47,521 bases of DNA, from NCBI GenBank assembly GCA_002197525.1, contig NFUN01000046.1:1-47521 (forward strand), written 5' to 3'. Shown here piece after piece: positions 21,001 to 28,977 of this stretch. Source of the stretch: Acidobacteria subdivision 13 bacterium RH2 MAG17b (GTDB taxonomy: Bacteria > Acidobacteriota > Terriglobia > UBA7540). The notes beneath the pieces were generated by a model, which worked only from the letters and a program-made list of their open reading frames with translations, made no database searches and had not been told where the DNA came from. The position numbers and the translations under genes were made by a program. The first letter of the stretch is position 1; the number at the start of each line of letters is the position of its first letter.

Positions 21001-21747
21001 CGGGTTAGGCAGCGGAACATTGTCCGTGATAGGGAGGTTGTAATCGTTGGCGTTGATTCCCTCAAGTTGATAGTTATTGTTCGCGGGCCGCTCGCCATTC
21101 ACATTCAAGGTCACTGAGCCTCGCCCCACGTTGCTCGAAGGGAAAAGGTCCGTATTCGCCCCTGGAGAGAGGGCCAGCAGCGTCAGGAAATTTTGCGTGG
21201 AAAGGGGAAGCGTCTCCACCGTATGGCTCTCAATAGCTTCACCCGTAGCCGCTGAGGTCAACTGAACAGGCATCGCAGCGCCGCTGACGGTGATCGTTTG
21301 CTTCACCGTTCCCACTTTCATGTTTACCGCCACAATGACAGTCGCCGTTACAGTTACGTCGATATTCGAGGTTACGAAGGTCTCAAAACCGGGAGCGGTG
21401 GCGACAATCCGATAGTCGCCCGGAGGCAAAAGGGGCGCGACGAATGTCCCGTCGGGACCGGATTTTACCGTGCGCAACGTCACTCCCGTACTCTGGTTAA
21501 TGATCTGCACCTGGACGTTCGGGATGGGAGCGCCGCTCGGATCCTTAACCGTGCCCGAAATCGCTCCCGTAATGCCGCCCTGGGCGTAGGATCTGGCCGG
21601 GACGCCAAAGCTGATAAGCAACGCCGCCAGCATCAGTCCAAAACCGGCAGCCCAAACGCGGGAAAGCGAACGCTGAAGGCAATCACCCTTTAGTCTTTCC
21701 TCGCTACGCCTAACAGAGATGGATAAAGTGAGTTGCTGGGTTTTCAT
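18043..21747 (-). CDS. TonB-dependent receptor, Oar-type (second copy in tandem)
   Basis: A 1234-residue outer-membrane receptor. The N-terminus is long, with a hydrophobic signal core at ~33-55 (AAGFGLMLAALLISFGVPARSYAQ). A CarboxypepD_reg domain follows (GAISGTVKDPSGAPIPNVQV), then plug motifs (LPLSTQNFLTLLALSPG; DASQGRNGGGNIQVLMKTG) and a barrel ending in Phe (FSLRLSF). AGGGAGG precedes the ATG at 21747. It is only distantly similar to the neighbour at 13919-17407, so the tandem pair is old or unequal. Yet promoter and leader are closely conserved, suggesting a common regulatory response. The substrate is unknown. Confidence 0.9.
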   Translation of the reverse strand: MKTQQLTLSISVRRSEERLKGDCLQRSLSRVWAAGFGLMLAALLISFGVPARSYAQGGITGAISGTVKDPSGAPIPNVQVQIINQSTGVTLRTVKSGPDGTFVAPLLPPGDYRIVATAPGFETFVTSNIDVTVTATVIVAVNMKVGTVKQTITVSGAAMPVQLTSAATGEAIESHTVETLPLSTQNFLTLLALSPGANTDLFPSSNVGRGSVTLNVNGERPANNNYQLEGINANDYNLPITDNVPLPNPDAIAEFKTQTSLYDASQGRNGGGNIQVLMKTGTNKYHGDAYEFFRNEALNANDFFLNRSGQPKPLLRQNVFGGSFGGPVPKVKDFFFFGNYQGTRALSGISAGTFISNQIPVLPADRSQANLISTFFPGGLPAGYTSLDPSAVAFLNLPASKCPGFNDGTHCIPSLPGTPGLTGTAVNLATLSRSLAGPFSENQFTITTDKQLTTKDRLQFRWFYNQQTNIQPFGESATLPFSESFPLSNRFAELSWTRMISANTTNEARFGFNRFGFANIPTQPILLSDISATRGNSAQFPGAYQPLVPGAFANGIGPGVNDNRGGTFNTFEVADDVTHVAGKHTLRFGGEFDRYQLNRYNNFAALGSVTFGSAGPGINDFQNFLLGAVSTTQGQAGFANVYFRAKDAAAYFQDDYKVLPRLTLNLGLRWEGMGLAHDKYNLLSNFQGLGVGTSPLLGIVHPAATPKVGTPGVSSCTLLQCFDPTNFAPRVGFAWDVFGDGKTALRGGYGIYFDTVSNQTALQTFGGLPFQEAVSAAALSVTAQNPFPNFPPISAFPLSTQTIIPTLASFDPTTGAPIFNSPSGGPVSGFYFFPERNFNIPYSEQWNLTLQRSFKGWVAEVGYVGSRGVKLLGPGRPFNPGQDCTIASPCTIPATIAQNATVPAGTPGTVKNPDGSVTITQSTGANVDARVPPQYLGLATSRGFFQENQGLSYYNSLQASLSHRWENGLYLQASYTYSRCMDNGSGSAYGDELNALTQFGDLLNPYSNYGPCDFDRTHRFVVSYNYMLPFARMLKMANHGFGILANGWSVNGVSTFQTGLPIVLIDENAVTLQDAGFVNFTNFATLAPGMTLSNVPTTGSTESRLNNWLNLNAFQAGGQCVNNQNQVVAASDPTCTGFAALGNVSRNNFRGPFEQNWDLSLIKDTKLTESVNLQFRAEFFNIWNQPAFQDPSPGGYIGSSAGNAGQVNVASGSSAITATLNGPRVIQFSLRLSF

Positions 21748-22109
21748 TTTAATCCTCCCTTAGTCTGAGTTGTGCTGCCGAAACGTCCGCTGAGTGAGAT
21801 AGATGACAAGGCATTCTCTGGCGAATCGAAGCTATGACTGTCTTGAATGTGGGGTTGCGCGAAACCGAGGCAGAGAATCGGCAAAAACTGCGAATTGAGC
21901 TTCGTCACTCGATTGGTTCCATGTTGCCTTGGCGCGCCAACTCCATCGCACCGGCCTGCAACGCTTATCTGGTTGGTGAGCAGTGGGTCTTTTTTGAAAG
22001 AGGTAAAGGATACGTGCAGGGAGCAGCAGCTCAATCGGGCCGATTGGCTCTGCGCAAAGCTATATAAGTAGCTTCCGGACCTGAATCCAGGAATTGGTAA
22101 CGCTGTCAT
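21744..22109 (-). CDS. Possible leader ORF overlapping TonB receptor start (121 aa)
   Basis: A 121-codon frame starting MTALPIPGFRSG behind AAGGAGGG, seven bases before ATG. Its TGA overlaps the receptor start as ATGA, so translation could be coupled. Only the ribosome-binding site and first ~13 codons resemble the leader ORF at 17627. Midway it encodes FLPILCLGFAQP; the DNA there (about 21866-21888) is nearly identical over ~23 bases to the signal-peptide codons of the other receptor. The leader may therefore contain the relic 5' end of an older receptor gene. It may not make a functional protein. Confidence 0.35.
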   Translation of the reverse strand: MTALPIPGFRSGSYLYSFAQSQSARLSCCSLHVSFTSFKKDPLLTNQISVAGRCDGVGAPRQHGTNRVTKLNSQFLPILCLGFAQPHIQDSHSFDSPENALSSISLSGRFGSTTQTKGGLK

Positions 22110-22147
22110 GCTGCTCCCTCCTTAACAATACCCACGGGAATAGCAGC
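22110..22147 (-). promoter_or_regulatory. Conserved stem enclosing the leader-ORF ribosome-binding site, copy B
   Basis: GCTGCT (22142-22147) can pair with AGCAGC (22110-22115) around a 26-base loop that holds AAGGAGGG, directly before the leader-ORF ATG at 22109. The loop also contains a small CCC-GT-GGG hairpin. Same geometry as at 17628-17665. Confidence 0.4.
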
Positions 22148-22182
22148 CTAAAACTCGCGCCAAACTTACGACTATGCGACTA

Positions 22183-22211
22183 CTTTAACAACGCTGTAAT
22201 GCCCGCGTCAA
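22183..22211 (-). promoter_or_regulatory. Promoter of TonB-receptor leader, copy B
   Basis: TTGACG (22206-22211), a 17-base spacer and TTAAAG (22183-22188) on the minus strand. It matches the copy at 17702-17730 in both boxes, spacing and flanking CACTTGACG/ACTTGACG context. Confidence 0.5.
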
Positions 22212-22226
22212 GTGGCGTTATTCATT

Positions 22227-22446
22227 GGTAGTGACTCATTTTGGTTTTGTAGCGCCGGGCTTCAGCCCGGCACAGCCTTCAAAATGCCGACCTGAAGAGT
22301 CTGTGTGACAACTGCCGTTTTTAAGTTGTAGCGGCGCTCTATGAGCGCCGAGGCTATTGAAAAATAAAGACCGGCGGTCACAGACCGCCGCTACAGCCGC
22401 AGTTGCCACACAGACTCTGAAGGTCGGCGCTACGGCAAACTGAGCC
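22227..22446. repeat. Composite nested palindromic repeat, copy 2
   Basis: Begins GGTAGTGACTCATTTTGG, the cleanest outer end of the family, and continues nearly base for base like the element at 13639-13864, including the three hairpins. The right outer end is altered (TGAGCCCC in place of TGAGTCACTACC). It lies between the receptor promoter and the AsmA-family gene. Confidence 0.8.
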
Positions 22447-22583
22447 CCATGGAGGCAGTACGCACAAAGTTAATTGCTTGGATTCCGCCACTCCTGAACG
22501 CGATCATAAGGCTTCGCGGTCGGAATCCGACCCGCGCGGTGGGTGAGGGTTTCAGCGGCCAGAGTCCGCCGCTGTGGCTTAAA

Positions 22584-25205
22584 CTACGGGCGGATGCGCG
22601 CCGATTCCACCTTTTGCATGAGAGTGAGTTTGCTGAGGCGGCCGGCGAGGTTCAGGTTGGCGTCGAGCGCCTGATTGGCGTGGGGAGCGCCACGGAGGGA
22701 CCAGCGCCGGTCGATGTGGCGAAAATCCGTCTGGACGTGGACGTTCACAATCCCATCGAAACCATAATCGCCGCTCACATCCAGGGTTGCGCCCGATAGC
22801 GTTAGGCGAGTGGGGCTGAGCGCGATGTGCTGGTTGCGAACGGAGAGATAAAGAGGAACGGAGGGAACAGTTTCACTGCCAGGGTCGGGCCGAAGTGCGC
22901 CGAGCAACGAAGCTCTCGCCACGGCCTGCAATGGGTCGAACCCGCCAAAGGAGAGATCCTTCAGCCGCCCGCTCGCTTCACCTTGCAGGTTGGCGCTCAT
23001 CTCCTGGCTGGTCAGGCCGCCAGTTGAAAAGCTCCCCTCAGCGGAAAGTAATCCTGTAAGCCCATGTAGCTGCTTGGGCAGACGCCAAGCCGCCCTGCGC
23101 AAGTTGATCCCATCCAGTTGAAAGTTCCCGGTGACGTCTGCCGGCGCGCTCCGGAAATCCACCCGGGCCTGCAGATGGCCTTGGCCGTCCGCCACTCTGA
23201 AGAACCCTTGGGAGATTTCGCCGACCCGCCCGGCAATGGAGATCTTCGCCCGGAGGTGGTGCAGCTTCAAGGAGCGAAAAATTACCTCGGATGACTCAAA
23301 TGTTCCCTGAGCGTTGACAGAGGAGAAAAGCGCCCTGCCCGCGAGCCTCCTCTCGGCAAGCGTCCGCAAACCCGGAATCAGGTCCAGGATGGGCACGGGC
23401 TGCTGATGGCCCAGCACCGAGAACCACAGAGACGATTGCTGCAGGTTGAGGCGGTTCGTGTGCGCATCAAAGCGCCACGGGCTGTTTCCCGGCCCATCGT
23501 GTTCCAGCCAGCCGGAGAATGTGGTCGCGCCCAGACGCACAGCAACCGGAGCAATCCGCACCTTGTGGCTAACCGCCTGGAGATGAAAACGCGTGAGGCG
23601 GACCGGCTCTGTGAGGCCCGGAACCAGCAAGCGAGCGCTATCCACGTTACCCTGGGCGGTGAGTTGCGGACGAGTGAAAGGCCACGCCCGACCTGAAAGG
23701 CGGATTGTTGCGCTGGCAAGGCCCTGGGCATCAAGATTCCGGAATCTCGCTATGCGCAGCTCCGCCGCCAGGCGAATCAAACCATGAAGGGACGCTTTGC
23801 TCAACGTCATGGAGAGCGCGTAACTGCCGCCAGCAGCGCGGCTGGCCGCACGGGCTGAAGGGGAAGACGGCTCAGCGTCTGGAAGCGCAGGCGTCAGGAC
23901 CCCTTGCGCTACGCACGTCACGCCTGCCGCCGGATGGAATCGCAGCGGAACCAGGTGCGCGCCCTCGCGGTCAATCCGGACAGAAACTTCAGGAAAAGAA
24001 AATCTGGCATCGCCCGTCCGGATGCTCATGGATCGTATCGAAAGGAGGCCGGCGTAACGGCGCGCCTTCCACGGCCCTTGAATGGTGAGCAGGCCATCCA
24101 TTCTTCCCGCAGCTCGCACGCTTGCGCGGCGTCCAGTCAGCCTTGCCGCAAGCGAGATGAGATTTTCCAGGCGGGAGCGCTGCACGGCTACCACCATGTT
24201 CAGTTGCGGCTGGCGCAGCGCGCCGGTCAAAGCGCCGGCGGCGTGAATGTGTGAACCGGCAAAAGTTGCATCCAGGCGGCGGACCATCAGTTGCTGCCGG
24301 CTGCGGTCCCACGACCCGGAAAAACTGACGTCCACAGGCATGGAGGAAGAAGGCGGCAATGATTCCCGCCGGTGAAGCTGGTCGAGATGCATGTGGCCGC
24401 GCATAGCAATCCGCTTGACCGATCCCGTAAGGTCCAGGCTCGCGTCCACGACTCCGTAAATTCCGGCGTCGTGGCCGGTGAGAAGCGGAATCCAGCCGTA
24501 AAGCAGCGACCCCTGGGTAGAAAGCGTAGCGTGGAACGCCCCTTGTGAGTTCCAGACTCCGCTCAACTCCACCGGGCCGGGCGGCGGCGAGGCGAGGTCG
24601 ATTCTTTGCGGCACGCCGGTCAGATCGAACCGGATAGAGCGAGATGCAGGATCGAACTGTACTTGAGCTTGAACTTGATTGAGTACAAAGGGCTTTTGCG
24701 TAGCGCCCAGCGTGAAATTAATGCGCGCATCGCGCGCTTCAAGGACAAATTCACTGGGCAAGGCCGCTTGCCGCGCCGGGTGTGGCGTAGATCCTGCCCT
24801 GCTTCGCCGCAAGAAAGTCCCGATATTCCACTCGCCAGCCGCGTTGCGCGCAATGTCCACGGTGGGATGATCGAGTAGAATCCTGGAACAGCCGACCTGT
24901 GAACCCCACAGGCTTCGCCAGCGCAAATCACACTCCACGCTCGCCACGCGCGCGAACGGCTCCCAGCCAAAGCCGGGATCTTCCTCAACCACAACATTTT
25001 CCATCGAAAATCCGGGGTGAGGCAGCAGGCGGAAGTTAACAGCGCCAAACTTTACCGGCCGGCCCAGGCGGTTTTCGAGCTCGGATTGCAGGACGCGCCG
25101 GTAGCGGCCGGCGTGGAAAAATGGGGGGATCAGCCATGCCGCCAGCAGAAGCCCGGCGAGCGCCAGCAACGTCATCCGCAAGCGAGGCCGTTGGGGGAGC
25201 CGCAT
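22584..25205 (-). CDS. AsmA-family protein
   Basis: An 873-residue protein with one N-terminal membrane segment (~11-28) followed directly by an AsmA-type region (HAGRYRRVLQSELENRLGRPVKFGAVNFRLLPHPGFSMENVVVEEDP, given here as the ~31-77 stretch). The rest is a long beta-rich periplasmic part with repeats such as GAVHL/GNFQLDGINL. AsmA-like proteins are thought to help move phospholipid between the membranes or to assist outer-membrane assembly. It is the last gene of a tight minus-strand run: its ATG shares one base with the lepB stop (TGATG), implying translational coupling. Confidence 0.85.
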   Translation of the reverse strand: MRLPQRPRLRMTLLALAGLLLAAWLIPPFFHAGRYRRVLQSELENRLGRPVKFGAVNFRLLPHPGFSMENVVVEEDPGFGWEPFARVASVECDLRWRSLWGSQVGCSRILLDHPTVDIARNAAGEWNIGTFLRRSRAGSTPHPARQAALPSEFVLEARDARINFTLGATQKPFVLNQVQAQVQFDPASRSIRFDLTGVPQRIDLASPPPGPVELSGVWNSQGAFHATLSTQGSLLYGWIPLLTGHDAGIYGVVDASLDLTGSVKRIAMRGHMHLDQLHRRESLPPSSSMPVDVSFSGSWDRSRQQLMVRRLDATFAGSHIHAAGALTGALRQPQLNMVVAVQRSRLENLISLAARLTGRRASVRAAGRMDGLLTIQGPWKARRYAGLLSIRSMSIRTGDARFSFPEVSVRIDREGAHLVPLRFHPAAGVTCVAQGVLTPALPDAEPSSPSARAASRAAGGSYALSMTLSKASLHGLIRLAAELRIARFRNLDAQGLASATIRLSGRAWPFTRPQLTAQGNVDSARLLVPGLTEPVRLTRFHLQAVSHKVRIAPVAVRLGATTFSGWLEHDGPGNSPWRFDAHTNRLNLQQSSLWFSVLGHQQPVPILDLIPGLRTLAERRLAGRALFSSVNAQGTFESSEVIFRSLKLHHLRAKISIAGRVGEISQGFFRVADGQGHLQARVDFRSAPADVTGNFQLDGINLRRAAWRLPKQLHGLTGLLSAEGSFSTGGLTSQEMSANLQGEASGRLKDLSFGGFDPLQAVARASLLGALRPDPGSETVPSVPLYLSVRNQHIALSPTRLTLSGATLDVSGDYGFDGIVNVHVQTDFRHIDRRWSLRGAPHANQALDANLNLAGRLSKLTLMQKVESARIRP

Positions 25206-25966
25206 CAGCGCACCAGCTTGAACGTCCGCCGCCAGCGCGTTTTGGTGAAGAAATGCAGGAACATGCTTACGGTTCCGGAAATGTGGTCGAAGAACGAGGT
25301 GCGCAGGTAATCCTCCGGCGGCGTCTCATAGGACCAGTAAATCACCAGCGGGCGGCCGGAGACCAGAGAGCGCGGCACGAAGCCCCAGAAGCGGCTGTCC
25401 CAGCTATTTTCGCGATTGTCGCCCATCACAAAATAACGCCCTGGCGGCACTACCACGTCGCCGCTTTTCATGTAACGGCTTAGCGCCTCGTCCCAACTCA
25501 GCGTGGAGCCGGAAAGAAATTCTCCTGCGGGCAGGGGGAAATCATCTCCGGGGCGGGACATATCCGGATATGTGTTGCGAACGTAAGGCTCATTGAGCGG
25601 CGCGCCGTTCACGTATACTTGGCGGTTCACGACTCGGATGCGGTCACCGGGCAGCCCAATGACGCGCTTTACGAAGTGCGTGCCGGGCTCCTGCTGCGCC
25701 TCGGTGGAGGGGTACTTGAAGACGAGGATGTCGCCCCGCCGGATTTTGCGGTAGGGCAGAACATGGCTGATCCATCCCGGCTGTTCGGCGAAACAGAACT
25801 TGTTGACCAGCAGGTGGTCGCCAACCAGCAGCGTGTTTTTCATCGAGCCGGTGGGAATCTTGAACGCCTGCACCACGAAAGTGGTGCCGAAGACCGCAAG
25901 AATCACCGTGACCACCAACGACTCGAAAGTGTCCCGCGCGGACGATTTGCGGAATGACTCAGTCAT
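25205..25966 (-). CDS. lepB: Signal peptidase I
   Basis: It cleaves signal peptides from exported proteins at the inner membrane. The 253-residue protein has one N-terminal membrane segment (~16-35). Catalytic Ser41 lies in IPTGSMKNTL and general-base Lys100 in FVKRVIGLPGD. The conserved GDNRENSWDSRFWGFVP box is present, as are VNG and GR.FVMGDN motifs. Its start overlaps the end of rnc by 8 bases and its stop overlaps the AsmA start, so the three genes are probably cotranscribed. Adjacency of lepB and rnc is known in other bacteria, here in the reverse order to E. coli. Confidence 0.96.
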   Translation of the reverse strand: MTESFRKSSARDTFESLVVTVILAVFGTTFVVQAFKIPTGSMKNTLLVGDHLLVNKFCFAEQPGWISHVLPYRKIRRGDILVFKYPSTEAQQEPGTHFVKRVIGLPGDRIRVVNRQVYVNGAPLNEPYVRNTYPDMSRPGDDFPLPAGEFLSGSTLSWDEALSRYMKSGDVVVPPGRYFVMGDNRENSWDSRFWGFVPRSLVSGRPLVIYWSYETPPEDYLRTSFFDHISGTVSMFLHFFTKTRWRRTFKLVR

Positions 25967-26669
25967 CAGAAGCGCGTTTCCTTTCTAGAATCTCGATCAT
26001 ACTTCGTGCCGCTTCCTGCTCGGCAAACTTCTTGCTTTCGCCGCTGCCGCGGGCAGTCGCATCTAATGCGCTCACTTCCACAATAAACATTTTGCGGTGC
26101 TCCGGCCCCTTTTCGCTGACCACGCGGTAGGAAGCCACAGCCTGCCGCGCCGCCTGCAAGCGCTCCTGAAGAGCAGATTTGTAGTCCACGCTGAAGAGCT
26201 GGCCTTCATTATCCCGCAAATCTGCCGGCAAGATAAATCGCGCGATAAAATCCTCAGCGGCAGGCAAGCCGCCGTCCCGGTAAAGCGCGGCCACCAATGA
26301 CTCGAGCGCGTCCACCGCCAGCCGGTTTTTGGACCTGCCTCCCGTTTTTTCTTCACCATGCCCGAGCTGCAGATAAGAGCCCAGATTGAGGCTGGAGGCG
26401 ACCACGCTCAAATGCTCCGTCCCGACCAGTCGCGCCCTTGCCCGTGAAAGATTGCCTTCGGAATGACCGGGAAAGGCATCCGCCAGCTTCGAGCTGACCA
26501 CGAAGTTTAACACCGCGTCGCCCAGGAACTCCAACTGCTCGTTGTCTCTCACTTGTCCGGAAGCTTCGCGGGCGAATGAGGAGTGGGTGAGCGCTTGAAG
26601 CAGGAGTTCCGGCTCGCGGAACCGGTAGCCGATGAGCTTCTGGAGATCGTCGGGAGACGCTTTAACCAT
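25959..26669 (-). CDS. rnc: Ribonuclease III
   Basis: It cuts double-stranded RNA in rRNA and mRNA maturation. The start was moved to ATG 26669 (MVKASPDDLQKLIGYRF), which gives the usual ~236 residues; the longer frame begins at a TTG. The catalytic box NEQLEFLGDAVL supplies E47 and D51, and VDALESL supplies D121 and E124, so all four metal-binding acids are present. A double-stranded-RNA-binding domain closes the protein (DYKSALQERLQA ... KKFAEQEAARSMIEIL). There is only a weak ribosome-binding site before this ATG. Overlaps lepB by 8 bases. Confidence 0.95.
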   Translation of the reverse strand: MVKASPDDLQKLIGYRFREPELLLQALTHSSFAREASGQVRDNEQLEFLGDAVLNFVVSSKLADAFPGHSEGNLSRARARLVGTEHLSVVASSLNLGSYLQLGHGEEKTGGRSKNRLAVDALESLVAALYRDGGLPAAEDFIARFILPADLRDNEGQLFSVDYKSALQERLQAARQAVASYRVVSEKGPEHRKMFIVEVSALDATARGSGESKKFAEQEAARSMIEILERKRASDD

Positions 26670-26786
26670 GCGTGAAGGATGTTGGCGCGCTGGGAAATTC
26701 CGCTTCTGTGCGTCCAATCTGGAAGCGTGGCTCAGGATGAGCGCGCCACGTTGCAAAGCGAAGCGTTGGCGCCCAATCCAACGGCG

Positions 26787-28073
26787 TTATTGCTTGGCCG
26801 GCTGCGAGGTTGGCGCGGTGGCTGAGGCCGGAGCCGATCCACTGGGGGCCGAGGCCGGCGCCTTTCCGCTCGCTGCCGCAGCCGGGCTTGAGTTCTGAGG
26901 TTGCGGATTTTTCACCTTGAGAGCTTGCGCCTGTTGGACCATTTGGTCGGCGTATTTTTGGATCAACGTGCCGGGAGCGTGCTGCCCTGCCTGCGTGAAG
27001 GCGCTGATGGCGTCGTCTAGCTTGTTTTCCCTCGTGTATACCTCGCCCAAACGGTAAAAATCCTGGGCGGACGACTGAGGGTTGGCCGTCACTGTTTTGA
27101 ACTCCTGTTCGGCCATGGCGAGCTCTGACTTTTCCGCATTTAATTGCTGGACCACGGTGTTCGCGTAAGTCTGAATATCCGCCTCTTGGCCGGCTTGGGC
27201 AGCCTGGGTGAAATCGCTGATGGCGTCGTCAAGCCGGTATTGGCTTTCGTCCTCCAAGCCCTTCACGCAGAATCTAAGCGGCCGGGGAAGGACCACGTCC
27301 GTGTGCGCCTCCTTTTCAGCCTCAGCTACCGTCGGCGGGACCGGCTGAGTCGCCACCATGGTGGACTCTTCCAAATGCGCCATGCCCAAAGCTGAATGAA
27401 GCTGGGCCTCGATCGCACTTTTAGTCTGGTTGAACTGGCTGGGGGGCACACCGGCCTGCGGCTGGGCGGTGGCAAGAAGCTGCAGGGCGCGGGCAGCGTC
27501 ATTTTCGGACTCGTTAAGTTGCTGTTGCCTCTGCACCGCGTTTGGAGGCAAGGCTTGCGGCAGCGGCAGCAGACCGGACACCAAAATCAGGCTGCGCAAG
27601 TTATTGGGTTGCAGCTTAAGGCTCTTTTGGCCTAAGTCCAGCGCGCTGGCCACGTCATTTTTCTGCTCGGAGGCGCTGGCGCCGAAAAAGTAGACGTCGC
27701 TCAGCCACTGGCTATTCGGATACTTTTGGACGAAGTCCTTGACCATCTGAATCTGTTTATCCGGATCGATTTCCTTTTGCAGCGCATCGTAAGCTTGCGT
27801 TTCAGCAATTGTCGGTTGGGGTTGCGCTTGCGCCGCAGGGCCAGCCGCAGAAGCGCCCGCCGACTGGCCGGAGCCGCCTTGAAGCGACGGCGCGGGGCTG
27901 GGGGAAGATTGGCTGGAACCGTTCGATGGTCCAGACTGTCTTAGGCTGGGCGGAGCTTGCGAACCTTGCTGCGCCCCTTGAGCAAAGGCCACGCCCGGCA
28001 AGGCCCCCGCCAAGAACACAAAAGCGCAGGCTCGCAAGAGCCGCGTAAACACAAAATTATCTCGCCGCATCAT
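26787..28073 (-). CDS. Exported TPR protein with Pro/Ser/Ala-rich ends
   Basis: A 428-residue protein with a signal peptide (~1-31, RLLRACAFVFLAGALPGVAFAQ). A low-complexity Ser/Pro/Gln/Gly linker (~32-85), TPR-like repeats (~90-190 and ~290-390, e.g. LDDAISAFTQAGQHAPGTLI) and an Ala/Pro/Ser-rich tail follow. The role is unknown; TPRs usually bind partner proteins. GAGGAG precedes the first ATG. It lies ~117 bases upstream of rnc on the same strand and may be the first gene of the rnc-lepB-asmA run. Confidence 0.8.
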   Translation of the reverse strand: MMRRDNFVFTRLLRACAFVFLAGALPGVAFAQGAQQGSQAPPSLRQSGPSNGSSQSSPSPAPSLQGGSGQSAGASAAGPAAQAQPQPTIAETQAYDALQKEIDPDKQIQMVKDFVQKYPNSQWLSDVYFFGASASEQKNDVASALDLGQKSLKLQPNNLRSLILVSGLLPLPQALPPNAVQRQQQLNESENDAARALQLLATAQPQAGVPPSQFNQTKSAIEAQLHSALGMAHLEESTMVATQPVPPTVAEAEKEAHTDVVLPRPLRFCVKGLEDESQYRLDDAISDFTQAAQAGQEADIQTYANTVVQQLNAEKSELAMAEQEFKTVTANPQSSAQDFYRLGEVYTRENKLDDAISAFTQAGQHAPGTLIQKYADQMVQQAQALKVKNPQPQNSSPAAAASGKAPASAPSGSAPASATAPTSQPAKQ

Positions 28074-28977
28074 GTCACAACTCCTCGCTTTGTGAGCCTA
28101 GCCGAAAGCCAAAAAGCTGTCAATCTGACCTTGCCATCGGTAGTGACGCAGTTTGTCGCAGGGCCGGTTAATGGTCCAGTATAGCTCAGTTGGCGCTGCT
28201 TCGGCGCCGTCTGAAAAGGCAGCGGCAAGGCTGCTCGAATGGACCGGGCAAATCGCGGGATTGGACTGCCATTGGCGCAACTCGACCCAGACCCAGGGGA
28301 GTGCGCCGGTTCATCTCTCTGGGTTGCTCTCAGACGCTTGGTTTCGGCGGGAGTTGGGGGGAAACAAACCTAAAAATCTGTAGGTATCGCCTCTATAACC
28401 TATTTTTTTCAATAACATGTGGATTAAGCACCGGGAAATGCGAGTTTCTCGTTTAGATTCATACAGTTAATGGAATTTCGAGGCCTCGATTTTAGCTTTC
28501 TTCCGGTTTGTTCCGCTGATTGTCATTTGTTTTCAACAAGATTCCGGTTCGGTAGCTTCAACAATGCGCCAGCCCAATTTTTGCTTGACTTTTCGGGTGT
28601 AGGCCGATAGAGTACGGCGCGTTGCAGTTGGCGCGACCGCGGATACGGGCAGTATAGAGAGATGGACCTATTGTTCTATTTACTAGCGCTGCTTTCAGTT
28701 GGCACTTCAGCTTATTCCACCTTCGCAAACAGCCATGCATTCCCCTATTACTACCGCGCAGGCGGAGGGGGCAGCAATATCGAGAAAGATTCTCGAACAA
28801 CCCTTGACTCTCCTTGCGCTGAAAGCTCACTATTTCTTCTTCACCTTCCGCCGGTTGGAACGAACGTGTGTCAAATTCAGCTTGCTGGCGGGCGCAAGCC
28901 GGTCGAAGCGGGATTCCGGGTCTTGGCCACTAAAACGTGGCGATATCCGGGCAAAATTATGACTGGAGAGATAAACA
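28074..28977. other. 0.9 kb intergenic region upstream of the third TonB receptor
   Basis: A solo family end, GGTAGTGACGCAGTTTG, lies near 28139-28155. A folded segment follows at 28173-28245: closing stem GGTCCA/TGGACC and two hairpins (GGCGC/GCGCC and GGCAGC/GCTGCT). A 12-base palindrome TCGAGGCCTCGA is near 28480. AT-rich sequence with TTTTCAAYAA strings covers ~28380-28560. Frames at 28662-29015 and 28738-28962 lead toward the receptor but lack good ribosome-binding sites and I do not call them genes. Confidence 0.5.
28585..28613 (+). promoter_or_regulatory. Candidate promoter of the third TonB receptor / catabolic cluster
   Basis: TTGACT (28585-28590), a 17-base spacer and TAGAGT (28608-28613). 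The preceding GCTTGACT resembles the ACTTGACG of the other two receptor promoters, but the GCTGCT/AGCAGC stem and MxALP leader start are absent here. A start at this site gives an unusually long leader of ~358 bases. Confidence 0.4.

Noticed and set aside
28173-28246. tRNA gene suggested by TAGCTCAGTTGG and a closing stem
   Set aside because: No D-stem closure, no 7-base anticodon loop and no T-arm at the required position; kept only as a structured-RNA observation.
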